A DNA stretch of 5,752 nucleotides from Thermoplasmata archaeon (lineage in GTDB: Archaea; Thermoplasmatota; Thermoplasmata; Thermoplasmatales; Thermoplasmataceae). The stretch covers positions 1 to 5,752 of the forward strand of contig JAKBQK010000147.1 of the NCBI GenBank assembly GCA_021835265.1, written 5' to 3'. Shown piece by piece: positions 1 through 4,920 of this stretch; position 1 is the stretch's first letter; each line of letters starts with the position of its first letter. The position numbers were made by a program, and so were the translations under genes. The notes under the pieces are model-generated. The model was given only the letters and a program-made list of their open reading frames with translations. It was not told the origin of the DNA and did no database searches.

Positions 1-418
1 CATAAAGGAAGAATTTTCATTGGTGGACAAAGCACAGTTGATGACGCTCACAATCCCGGAAATGACAGTCCTGGTGGGTGGAATGAGGGTACTGGATGCC
101 AATTACAGACATTCTCAAAATGGGGTATTCACAGAACATCCCGGAATGCTCACCAATGATTTCTTTGTGAATCTTCTTGATAATGGAATCATCTGGAAAT
201 CCAAGAATGATTCTCACACACTGTTTGAAGGAACGGATGCAAAGTCTGGGAAAACTAAATGGGGAGCCAGCAGAGTGGATCTGATATTCGGTTCTCACTC
301 TGAATTGCGTGCAGTTGCCGAGGTCTATGGAAGTCGGGATGGAAAAGAGAAGTTTGTGAGGGATTTCGTTGCTGCATGGGCCAAAATAATGAACCTGGAC
401 AGGTTTGACGTCAAATAG
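1..418 (+). CDS. katG: Catalase-peroxidase, C-terminal fragment (5' end outside window)
   Basis: KatG is a haem enzyme that breaks down hydrogen peroxide (catalase and peroxidase activities) in the cytoplasm. The reading frame is open from base 2 and ends with TAG at 416-418, giving the last 138 residues. These match the conserved KatG C-terminus from memory: [56 protein letters not shown] and the terminal [18 protein letters not shown] (20) and GTG (23) are in frame but are not the start, because the residues before them (EEFSL before VDKAQ) also align with the family. In this family the C-terminal half is a degenerate copy of the catalytic domain that lacks haem; the N-terminal active site lies upstream of the window. 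Hand count of 61-120 gives 27 of 60 G/C, much higher than the DNA near the integrase, which suits core chromosome. A hairpin terminator follows directly. Identification is confident. Confidence 0.95.
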   Translation, partial: IKEEFSLVDKAQLMTLTIPEMTVLVGGMRVLDANYRHSQNGVFTEHPGMLTNDFFVNLLDNGIIWKSKNDSHTLFEGTDAKSGKTKWGASRVDLIFGSHSELRAVAEVYGSRDGKEKFVRDFVAAWAKIMNLDRFDVK

Positions 419-419
419 G

Positions 420-460
420 AGAGGTAGAAATACCCTGATTCTACCTTTTACCCCCTTTTT
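420..460 (+). terminator. Hairpin plus T-rich terminator of katG
   Basis: Immediately after the katG stop, AGGTAGAA (422-429) and TTCTACCT (439-446) form a perfect 8-bp stem with a 9-nt loop. It is followed by TTTA, five C and five T (447-460). Hairpin plus T-run at the 3' end of a gene fits termination; in archaea the T-rich run alone can be sufficient. Confidence 0.7.
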
Positions 461-606
461 CTTTAAATCGGATGACAGTTGCCCTGAATGGAAACTTCTG
501 ATTATTTGCAAAAGGTTAATGCTCTTCTATGTAGGTGGAAGATCTGGCCTTCTTAAAGTATTAAACGAGTACTATGAAGACGCGGAAAATTTCGTCACCT
601 TTCATA

Positions 607-656
607 ATGGTCATTTACGAAAAGTTGAAAATATGCTTATGCTTAAACATGACCAT
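607..656 (+). promoter_or_regulatory. Promoter and possible operator of vapB locus 1
   Basis: A TATA-like box AAAATATG (628-635) is centred about 24 nt before the ATG at 655, the spacing expected for a leaderless archaeal transcript. It is bracketed by an 8-bp inverted repeat, ATGGTCAT (607-614) and ATGACCAT (649-656); the right arm covers the start codon region. An antitoxin bound to these arms could repress its own promoter, which is usual for VapB proteins, but the 34-nt spacer is long and the assignment is inferred. Confidence 0.4.
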
Positions 657-867
657 GCCAAAAACCATTACCATAAAGAAGTCCGTTTATGACGAACTTG
701 TCAAGGCGAAGAAAGAAGGAGAAAGCTTCAGTGATTTGCTGGAAAGGCGGGTCAAGTCTGAAGATAAAAGGCAACTTCTGCTATCACTCAGGGGCGGTGT
801 CACTTTTACCGACAGGAAAAATATGATGAGGGAGATTAGAGAGACCCGAGGGGAGAAGAGACAATGA
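655..867 (+). CDS. vapB: VapB-type antitoxin, DUF217 family (locus 1)
   Basis: This is a 70-residue antitoxin. Its N-terminal stretch (MPKTITIKKSVYDELVKAKK) and the following SFSDLLERRV resemble the archaeal VapB/DUF217 (PF02697-like) antitoxins, which pair with PIN-domain VapC ribonucleases, neutralise them by direct binding and usually repress their own operon. The C-terminal part is highly charged (about residues 53-70, ending GEKRQ), as expected for the toxin-wrapping tail. ATG 655 is preferred over ATG 649 and the far-upstream ATG 574: it gives the family-typical MPKTITI start and sits about 24 nt after a TATA-like box. The stop codon overlaps the next gene's ATG (ATGA, 864-867), the classic translational coupling of vapBC pairs. 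The partner toxin is broken, so this antitoxin is an orphan locally and may only cross-neutralise another VapC or be a relic. The coding frame shows no damage. Confidence 0.8.
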   Translation: MPKTITIKKSVYDELVKAKKEGESFSDLLERRVKSEDKRQLLLSLRGGVTFTDRKNMMREIRETRGEKRQ

Positions 868-1010
868 TTTTGCTCGATGATAAGCACTTGAATAAGAGTA
901 ATGAGTTCAAAAATGGGATTCTGGAAAGTGGAGACAGTTACTGCACTTCAGCGATCAATTTTCATGAATTGATTTCTGGATGTGTAAACAACCCAAGAAT
1001 TAAGAATTGA
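864..1010 (+). pseudogene. vapC: Truncated, decayed VapC toxin (locus 1)
   Basis: From the ATGA overlap with vapB the frame reads 48 codons, then TGA (1008-1010); a complete VapC has about 130-145. It begins MILLDD, where an intact toxin has LLDT or LLDTS, and continues ILESGDSYCTSAINFHELISG, which matches the usual VapC segment around its second acidic residue (the E of HEL). The stretch between these two parts is shorter than usual, so there may be an internal deletion. The two C-terminal aspartates and the rest of the PIN fold are missing, so a functional Mg-dependent ribonuclease is very unlikely. A shifted frame (about 1007-1066) reads LIRRIPVIAYTGD, which resembles the middle of VapC proteins and hints at a frameshift near 1003. 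That same DNA is also claimed by the transposase relic on the other strand, so the extension is left out. Confidence 0.75.
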
Positions 1011-1049
1011 TTCGCCGAATTCCCGTGATAGCATACACAGGAGATAATA

Positions 1050-1264
1050 GAATTTATCCGTTCGCCTAGATCTACGACCCAGACAATGGAGAAAACTGCA
1101 TCTTTAACATTCTTTATCAACATTTTGGTTTTCAAGGATTATATGATCAAGTTGTTTGTGTATGCGTCAAAAATATCTGTTTGAATTTCGTTGAAGTCAT
1201 AAGGAAATATTGCAAGAACCCAAGCAAGAGATTGTCTAATGCTTTTCTGCACCAATGCGATCAT
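1050..1264 (-). pseudogene. Relic of an IS481-like DDE (rve-type) transposase
   Basis: On the minus strand, 1264 down to 1139 encodes 41 codons ending in an internal TAA. They contain FPYDFNEIQTD, with IQTD at 1186-1175. This resembles the second catalytic aspartate region (IQTDNG) of IS481/IS3-type integrase-core transposases, though the usual NG after it is lost. Further along, in another frame, minus 1079-1056 reads GRRSRRTD followed by KFYYLL. This recalls the family block G-K-V-E-R-S-H-R-T-D plus the aromatic stretch after it, which holds the catalytic glutamate. The distance from the D to this block is about 33 residues, close to the 35 expected for a D-35-E transposase. At least one stop and one frameshift separate the blocks, and the glutamate itself is gone. 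The N-terminal part is missing where vapBC locus 2 begins. No terminal inverted repeats were seen. Family assignment comes from motif memory only. Confidence 0.5.
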
Positions 1265-1267
1265 AAT

Positions 1268-1300
1268 CCTGCCAAAAAAGAAGAAATGAACATCATGTTA
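1268..1300 (-). terminator. Possible terminator of vapBC locus 2
   Basis: Just after the minus-strand vapC stop, an 11-base palindrome (AACAT-G-ATGTT, plus 1289-1299) is followed by a T-rich stretch (minus CATTTCTTCTTTTTTGG, about 1288-1272). The stem is short, so the T-tract would be the main signal. This fits archaeal T-run termination but is weak. Confidence 0.35.
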
Positions 1301-1301
1301 T

Positions 1302-1742
1302 TTACAGAGATGTTTCGATTCCAAGTTTCCTGGCTTTTGCGCTGAGTTCTTTATCTGCTGAACAGAAAGCAGCATTTCCAATATCAATGCAGGTTTCCAG
1401 CTGAATTGCGTCGACAATGTATTTATGATATTCCAGAACTGTTTTAATGGCTTTCTGGATTATATGGCTACTCACAGGGTATATTTCAACAGAAGATGAT
1501 CGTTCAAGAATTCTTAGTTCACTCAGCATAGTTTGGAGTCTGGATCTCGCGTCAATACCAATTTTTCTGGAATACTTGTCGAAAACAACAGCTGCTTCAC
1601 CAAGGTTGATCTCGGACAGGTGAATAACTGTCTCTCCGCGTTGAGCCTGATGGAAGAAGTTGTCAACTATATCACTGTTCTCTTCTTTAACATACCTCTT
1701 GATTAGTGCGCTGGTATCAAGATAAACGTGAGACTCTTTCAT
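1302..1742 (-). CDS. vapC: VapC-type PIN-domain ribonuclease toxin (locus 2)
   Basis: This is a complete 146-residue PIN-domain protein, the usual size for VapC. Such toxins are Mg-dependent ribonucleases that block translation by cutting tRNA or rRNA; the target here is unknown. The acidic cluster is visible: D9 in VYLDTSALIKRY, E44 in HLSEINLGEAA, D111 in YIVDAIQLETC and D130 in FCSADKEL. No catalytic residue appears lost, so it should be active. The LDTSALIKRYVKE opening and long helical middle point to the type II PIN VapC group. The start ATG (1742-1740) lies inside the upstream antitoxin gene, giving a 26-nt overlap on the minus strand and implying tight translational coupling. No strong ribosome binding site is seen apart from AGGGA about 11 nt upstream. 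The gene ends next to the transposase relic. Confidence 0.92.
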   Translation of the reverse strand: MKESHVYLDTSALIKRYVKEENSDIVDNFFHQAQRGETVIHLSEINLGEAAVVFDKYSRKIGIDARSRLQTMLSELRILERSSSVEIYPVSSHIIQKAIKTVLEYHKYIVDAIQLETCIDIGNAAFCSADKELSAKARKLGIETSL

Positions 1743-2001
1743 TTCGCATTTCCCTGATTGCTGTTTCTGAATACACTTTGCCTGTGAGATCTGGTCTCTT
1801 TCTCTCTACATCCTCTCCACTTATGTATCCACAGTCGAGGTTAAGCTCCTTGCACATGTTGTCTAAAATTTCAGATGTGGAAAGGGAGCGAAGTGAGTTT
1901 TCAATGTAATTGCTGAGGGTTTTACCTTTTTTCAATAGTGCTAATTTTGCGTTATCCACTACTGATTTTTCCACAGACACAGTAATCTTTGTTTTAACCA
2001 T
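1717..2001 (-). CDS. vapB: VapB-type antitoxin (locus 2)
   Basis: A 94-residue protein directly upstream of, and overlapping, the PIN toxin gene, so it is taken as its antitoxin. Residues 1-45 (MVKTKITVSVEKSVVDNAKL, then KKGKTLSNYIENSLRSL) have the beta-strand and two-helix pattern of a ribbon-helix-helix DNA-binding domain. The strand ITVSV would lie in the DNA groove and GKTLSNYIENSL is the second helix. The rest is charged and less ordered, as expected for the toxin-binding tail. ATG 2001 is chosen over the TTG three bases earlier; it gives the usual MVKTKI start. Between a TATA-like box and this start lies a set of CCGTA repeats, a likely operator for autorepression. Function is inferred from fold and position; the exact antitoxin subfamily is not certain. 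Confidence 0.85.
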   Translation of the reverse strand: MVKTKITVSVEKSVVDNAKLALLKKGKTLSNYIENSLRSLSTSEILDNMCKELNLDCGYISGEDVERKRPDLTGKVYSETAIREMRNERVSRLS

Positions 2002-2004
2002 CAA

Positions 2005-2032
2005 ACCGTATATACGGTAAGCCGTATTAAGC
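2005..2032 (-). promoter_or_regulatory. vapBC locus 2 promoter with palindromic operator
   Basis: The minus-strand sequence CTTAATAC (2032-2025) is a TATA-like box about 27 nt before the vapB ATG. Between it and the start are three CCGTA half-sites: a perfect 12-bp palindrome CCGTATATACGG (2006-2017) and a third half-site at 2022-2026. The third site forms a second inverted repeat, TACGG-TAAG-CCGTA (2013-2026). Two overlapping dyads sharing a half-site are typical of ribbon-helix-helix antitoxins that bind cooperatively. A bound antitoxin would cover the transcription start. The role is inferred. Confidence 0.6.
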
Positions 2033-2052
2033 CTATCTATCCATCCATCTAT
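2033..2052. repeat. Five-unit CYAT tetranucleotide tandem repeat
   Basis: Five tandem tetranucleotides follow one another: CTAT, CTAT, CCAT, CCAT, CTAT. They lie just upstream of the locus 2 vapB TATA-like box. Copy-number change would move upstream DNA relative to the promoter. It may also be a simple low-complexity tract. Confidence 0.6.
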
Positions 2053-2218
2053 TTACAATTTGAAACCTGATCCATCAAGATGGTCTCGTGCATTCAATTC
2101 ATGAAATCTCTCTGGCAGAAAAACAAATATTGAATCTTGATTGTTTTTTTATTGGATGTCTGAATATATAGTTTCTATGGAAGAAATACAATGCAATTTA
2201 TGTTCGAATAAAGCAAAT
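2053..2218. other. Divergent intergenic DNA between vapBC loci 2 and 3
   Basis: Together with the flanking operators this makes a 273-nt gene-free gap between the two divergent antitoxin starts. It is AT-rich, with a T-run near 2143-2150. The longest suggestive frame is a 30-codon minus-strand stretch (2145-2053) with no plausible start. I see no RNA gene and no further clear palindrome in this part. Confidence 0.5.
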
Positions 2219-2273
2219 TATAAATTTATACCATTTAACCATTAAATGTTTATATGGCATTATGATTATCATA
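2219..2273 (+). promoter_or_regulatory. vapBC locus 3 promoter with three palindromes
   Basis: A TATA-like box TTTATATG (2249-2256) is centred about 23 nt before ATG 2275, fitting a leaderless start. Three inverted repeats surround it: a 12-bp perfect palindrome TATAAATTTATA (2219-2230); CATTTAA-CCA-TTAAATG (2232-2248, 7-bp arms) directly upstream of the TATA box, where the TFB recognition element would be; and TATGAT-T-ATCATA (2261-2273, 6-bp arms) ending one base before the start codon. The last two are the better operator candidates because they flank the TATA box. They share no sequence with the CCGTA operators of locus 2, so the two systems are probably regulated separately. Confidence 0.55.
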
Positions 2274-2274
2274 C

Positions 2275-2511
2275 ATGGTCAAAACCACAATTAACCTTGA
2301 CGATGAACTTTATACCGAGATTGTTAAGGAATCCATAGAAAAGTATGGCAGTACCAGGAACATATCAAAGATAATTAACCAGCGCCTCAGAAATAAGAAT
2401 ACAATTAAAGGAAAACATGGGAAGAGAATTATGTTCAAGGTCAAAAATAACCTTTCGTCCCTGGATGCAGACAGCGAAATAAAAAGGGGATGGGAGGAAA
2501 GCAGTAAATGA
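2275..2511 (+). CDS. vapB: Ribbon-helix-helix VapB antitoxin (locus 3)
   Basis: A 78-residue antitoxin. Residues 1-40 follow the ribbon-helix-helix pattern: strand MVKTTINLD, helix DELYTEIVKESIEKYG, turn STRN, and helix ISKIINQRLRN. Residues 41-78 form a basic then acidic tail (KGKHGKR to the WEESSK end) that would bind the toxin. The last codons overlap the toxin start by four bases (ATGA, 2508-2511), typical of vapBC operons. The start is fixed by the TATA-like box about 23 nt upstream and by the usual MVKTTI opening. It should bind and neutralise the downstream PIN toxin and repress its own promoter. It is unlike the locus 2 antitoxin beyond the short MVKT-I strand, so the two modules are not recent duplicates. 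Confidence 0.88.
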   Translation: MVKTTINLDDELYTEIVKESIEKYGSTRNISKIINQRLRNKNTIKGKHGKRIMFKVKNNLSSLDADSEIKRGWEESSK

Positions 2512-2915
2512 CAGTTCTGATTGACACTAATGTTCTGGTATATGATACCATAGAGAATTCCCCGCATCATGATAGAGCATGTGAGCTTATCGACGAATCG
2601 GAAGACCTCATTGTAAATTCACTTTCGATTGTCGAAGTTGGATTTGTGCTTCCAAGGTATGGAATAGAGAATAAAAATGTTAGAATGAAACTTGAAGAAT
2701 TATTGCGTGGGGATTATTTCACGGTTTCCTGGATATCGGGAAAAATGATTGATGAGGTGTCAATATTCATCGTTGAAAACGGCCTCAGTTTCAAAGATTT
2801 CAATGACTGGATAATAGCACACGATGCACATTCAAGAAATGTACCATTGGTGACCTTTGATATTGCACTATCTAATAAATGCAAAAAGCTGGGCATACAA
2901 GTAATTGAGGGGTGA
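2508..2915 (+). CDS. vapC: VapC-type PIN-domain ribonuclease toxin (locus 3)
   Basis: A complete 135-residue PIN-domain protein. Its acidic residues are D6 in VLIDTNVLVYD, E43 in LSIVEVGFVL, D100 in FNDWIIAHDA (with D97 and D106 nearby) and D118 in LVTFDIALS. These are the residues that hold the metal ion in VapC ribonucleases, so the toxin should be active; its RNA target cannot be read from sequence. The LIDTNVLVYD opening, with TN rather than the TS of locus 2, and the DFNDWIIAHDA block place it in a different PIN subgroup from the locus 2 toxin. It overlaps its antitoxin gene by four bases. It ends 97 nt before the integrase, which has its own TATA-like box, so the integrase is probably not part of this operon. 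Confidence 0.92.
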   Translation: MTVLIDTNVLVYDTIENSPHHDRACELIDESEDLIVNSLSIVEVGFVLPRYGIENKNVRMKLEELLRGDYFTVSWISGKMIDEVSIFIVENGLSFKDFNDWIIAHDAHSRNVPLVTFDIALSNKCKKLGIQVIEG

Positions 2916-2985
2916 TTTAAAGAATGTACCGGTAGGGATTTGATTAATAGTGAAATTTGATAGAAACTTATCTAATTAATATTCA

Positions 2986-2995
2986 TTAAATACTT
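2986..2995 (+). promoter_or_regulatory. TATA-like box of the integrase gene
   Basis: TTAAATACTT is centred about 23 nt before the integrase ATG (3013), the spacing of a leaderless archaeal transcript. No hairpin terminator for vapC is seen between 2916 and this box. Confidence 0.45.
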
Positions 2996-3012
2996 CTACC
3001 AAATAATAGGTT

Positions 3013-4452
3013 ATGGCAGCAGTGGTAAAGAGATGGAACGAACTGTTGGAAAACAAACTCGTGAAAAAGTGGTATGAGAACAATAATGCAGGAAGTAACC
3101 TAACAGCAGGATATTACCTTAGAAATCTTGGCATGTTCCTTGAATTTCTGAATAAGGTTGATTATGTGGAAAACAAGGAAAAATGGCAGTCCGTAATGAA
3201 GGAAGCACCGAATAAACTGATAAATTTAGCAAAAGAAGATTTTAATTTTTATGCCGATGCCTATACTGAATTTGTAAGAAAATTGGAGAAAGAAGGCAAG
3301 AGTGGAAGTGGTATAGCAGTAACAATATATGCAGTAGTTAGTTTTCTTGACTTCAATCGTGTCCCAGGGAGGGTTAAGATTAAGATTGGAAATAAGGGAA
3401 TACGTCCAGTGAAGGATAATGAAACAGTTCCAACAAATGATCAATTGGCTACAGTCCTTAGACAGGCAAGAACAAAGACAGGATTGATGATTAGCCTCAT
3501 GGCATTCTCAGGTGTAAGACCGGAAGTAATTGGCAATTATAATGGCACTGATGGATTAAGGATTTCAGATCTCCTGGACTTGAAGATTAATGATAGTATT
3601 GAGGTAACAAAAATTCCATTAAAAATCAGGGTTCGCACGACATTGAGCAAGAATGACAGGGAATATTATACATTTCTCTCACAGGAAGGCTGCATCTATC
3701 TGAAAGAATATCTGGAACAGAGGTTAAAGGAAGGAAAATTAAAAGGGGAAGACCCATTGATACTGCCTTCTCAATCAAATGGACATTCATTTTTAGAAAC
3801 TGCTTTCGTGAGCAGGTATATTAAGGATGCAATTATGAAAAGTGGCTTCTCCTGGAGACCTTATGTTTTAAGAAGATATTTTGTAACTCAATTGGCATTG
3901 GCAGAGAGTAAAGGAATGATCACACATTCATGGAGGCAGTTTATTTCAGGTCATAAGGGAGATATGCAGTCAGTTTATGAGGACATGACGGCACATATAG
4001 ATGAAGTAAGGCAGGCGTATGAAAGGGCTACAAAATATTTGGGCACAATAAATTATGAGGTCAGTAAGGACGAGGTAAATAGGGAAGTCGTTAAGGGAAT
4101 GTTGAGATATTTCGTTGAAGTTCCAGAGGATGAGATAGATAAAATTGTAGCACTTGAACCAGATGAGGTGGGAACTAAAATTTGGGATGCGTTTGAGAAG
4201 ATATATCAAAAGAGGGTCATGGAAACCTATAAAGCCATAACCAATGGTGAGGATGCTGGGGAGATTGAAAAGCTTGAATTTAAACGGATGCACGATCAAA
4301 TAGATGCAGACATAAATAGATTGAAGGGTAGAACCAATGGCGGAAGGCAGGTAGCAGTTCCAAGTGAATATGTACAGGCATATTTGGAAGAAGGGTTTGA
4401 ATTTGTGGCAGTGGTTGGAGATAAGGCAATAATGAGACTTCTTGAAGGATAG
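3013..4452 (+). CDS. int: Tyrosine recombinase / archaeal integrase
   Basis: A 479-residue site-specific DNA recombinase of the lambda-integrase superfamily, expected to integrate or excise a mobile element. Residues about 10-125 form a helical, SAM-like core-binding domain. Residues about 140-345 hold the catalytic domain: R169 (SGVRPEV), K213 (LSKND), R287 (YVLRRYF), H314 (SGHKGD) and nucleophile Y322 (SVYEDM), 8 residues after H314. The usual H of the HxxR box is Y284, a substitution seen in various archaeal recombinases. Residues about 346-479 are an extra C-terminal part with charged helices, ending in YLEEGFEFVAVVGDKAIMRL. This recalls a small beta-rich module (yLeeGWefva-dGk) at the end of other archaeal integrases. 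The gene is uninterrupted and looks functional. The start ATG follows a TATA-like box. The AT-rich, repeat-bearing DNA after it is a natural place for its attachment or arm-binding sites. No tRNA gene or fragment was recognised. Confidence 0.92.
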   Translation: MAAVVKRWNELLENKLVKKWYENNNAGSNLTAGYYLRNLGMFLEFLNKVDYVENKEKWQSVMKEAPNKLINLAKEDFNFYADAYTEFVRKLEKEGKSGSGIAVTIYAVVSFLDFNRVPGRVKIKIGNKGIRPVKDNETVPTNDQLATVLRQARTKTGLMISLMAFSGVRPEVIGNYNGTDGLRISDLLDLKINDSIEVTKIPLKIRVRTTLSKNDREYYTFLSQEGCIYLKEYLEQRLKEGKLKGEDPLILPSQSNGHSFLETAFVSRYIKDAIMKSGFSWRPYVLRRYFVTQLALAESKGMITHSWRQFISGHKGDMQSVYEDMTAHIDEVRQAYERATKYLGTINYEVSKDEVNREVVKGMLRYFVEVPEDEIDKIVALEPDEVGTKIWDAFEKIYQKRVMETYKAITNGEDAGEIEKLEFKRMHDQIDADINRLKGRTNGGRQVAVPSEYVQAYLEEGFEFVAVVGDKAIMRLLEG

Positions 4453-4600
4453 ATTTTGGACTTAACCGCACTTTCACTTCCCATTGTATTGGAAAACCAT
4501 TTCAGAAGTGTTAATGTTTTAGTTTATGGATATTAAAGATGGGAATCCCGTCATTTCCACATTACACAATAAGTAAGACTGTTTTATGTCTTTGTGAAGT

Positions 4601-4677
4601 TTCATATTCTTATTCCCTAAATTAGGTTATTTTTCACATTTAATAAACTTAAATTCATATTTTTATTCCCTAAAATT
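4601..4677. repeat. Pair of 21-bp direct repeats, 53 bp apart
   Basis: The 21 bases at 4601-4621 (TTCATATTCTTATTCCCTAAA) recur at 4654-4674 with one mismatch, the C at the ninth position being T. The 53-bp period is near five helical turns, so both copies would face the same side of the DNA. Shared core: TTATTCCCTAAA. The place, right after an integrase gene, suggests protein-binding sites such as integrase arms or iterons. The function is inferred. Confidence 0.75.
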
Positions 4678-4678
4678 G

Positions 4679-4704
4679 CATATTTTCATATTTTACCATA
4701 TTTT
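4679..4704 (+). repeat. Three copies of CATATTTT
   Basis: CATATTTT occurs at 4679-4686, 4687-4694 and 4697-4704; the first two are in tandem and the third comes after two bases. The last copy runs into the 18-bp palindrome. The second 21-bp repeat upstream also starts with a similar TTCATATTTTT. Short AT-rich repeats like these can bend or melt DNA. Confidence 0.6.
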
Positions 4705-4717
4705 CAGATCTGAAAAT
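4700..4717. promoter_or_regulatory. 18-bp perfect palindrome, candidate operator
   Basis: ATTTTCAGATCTGAAAAT is identical to its reverse complement over 18 bases, with no spacer. Continuous symmetry suits a dimeric DNA-binding protein better than an RNA hairpin, which would have no loop. It ends 8 bases before a strong TATA-like stretch (4726-4738), so it is well placed to control a promoter there, or to be a recombinase or initiator binding site. Confidence 0.6.
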
Positions 4718-4725
4718 TTCGACCC

Positions 4726-4738
4726 TTTATATTATATA
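4726..4738 (+). promoter_or_regulatory. Strong TATA-like element with no gene after it
   Basis: TTTATATTATATA is the best TATA-box match in the right part of the window. A transcript would begin near 4755-4765. A Shine-Dalgarno-like GGAGATAA (4747-4754) precedes ATG 4760, but that frame has only 9 codons. Either the element drives a non-coding or long-leader transcript through the hairpins at 4921-5016, or it is simply AT-rich DNA. Confidence 0.35.
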
Positions 4739-4920
4739 CTAATTTCGGAGATAATAAAAATGGAACACCATAATTTCACATTTTACTAATCATTTGAATT
4801 AATTACAGAAGGAAGTACTGTCCAGGTAGACAATAGGACAAAATGCGAGACATCAAGTATTATTAAAATATTTCTATTTATGCCTATAACTTCAGATGAA
4901 TTTTCAAAAAGGGAAGATAA

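Noticed and set aside
17..511. Long minus-strand open frame opposite katG
   Set aside because: It is antisense to a clearly recognised KatG C-terminus and has no recognisable protein features.
574..654. Upstream extension of vapB locus 1 to ATG 574
   Set aside because: The extra N-terminal residues (rich in C, L and M) are unlike the family, whose members start at MPKTITI, and the TATA-like box lies inside the extension.
405..692. Plus-strand 95-codon frame between katG and vapB locus 1
   Set aside because: It runs through the katG terminator and over the vapB start in another frame, has an odd mixture of residues and matches nothing known.
2053..2145. Minus-strand 30-codon frame with a plausible-looking FLPERFHELNARDHLDG stretch
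   Set aside because: It has no start codon and is too short, with no recognised family; possibly another gene scrap but not supportable.
4539..4553. Near-palindrome GATGGGAATCCCGTC after the integrase as its terminator
   Set aside because: One pair is a wobble, the loop would be only about three bases, and only a short T stretch follows.
4601..4704. CRISPR array
   Set aside because: There are only two copies of the 21-bp repeat, with an AT-rich 32-bp gap and no further regular repeats or cas genes.
4760..4789. Tiny ORF after a Shine-Dalgarno-like GGAGATAA
   Set aside because: It has only nine codons with no recognisable features; mentioned only as context for the orphan TATA-like box.
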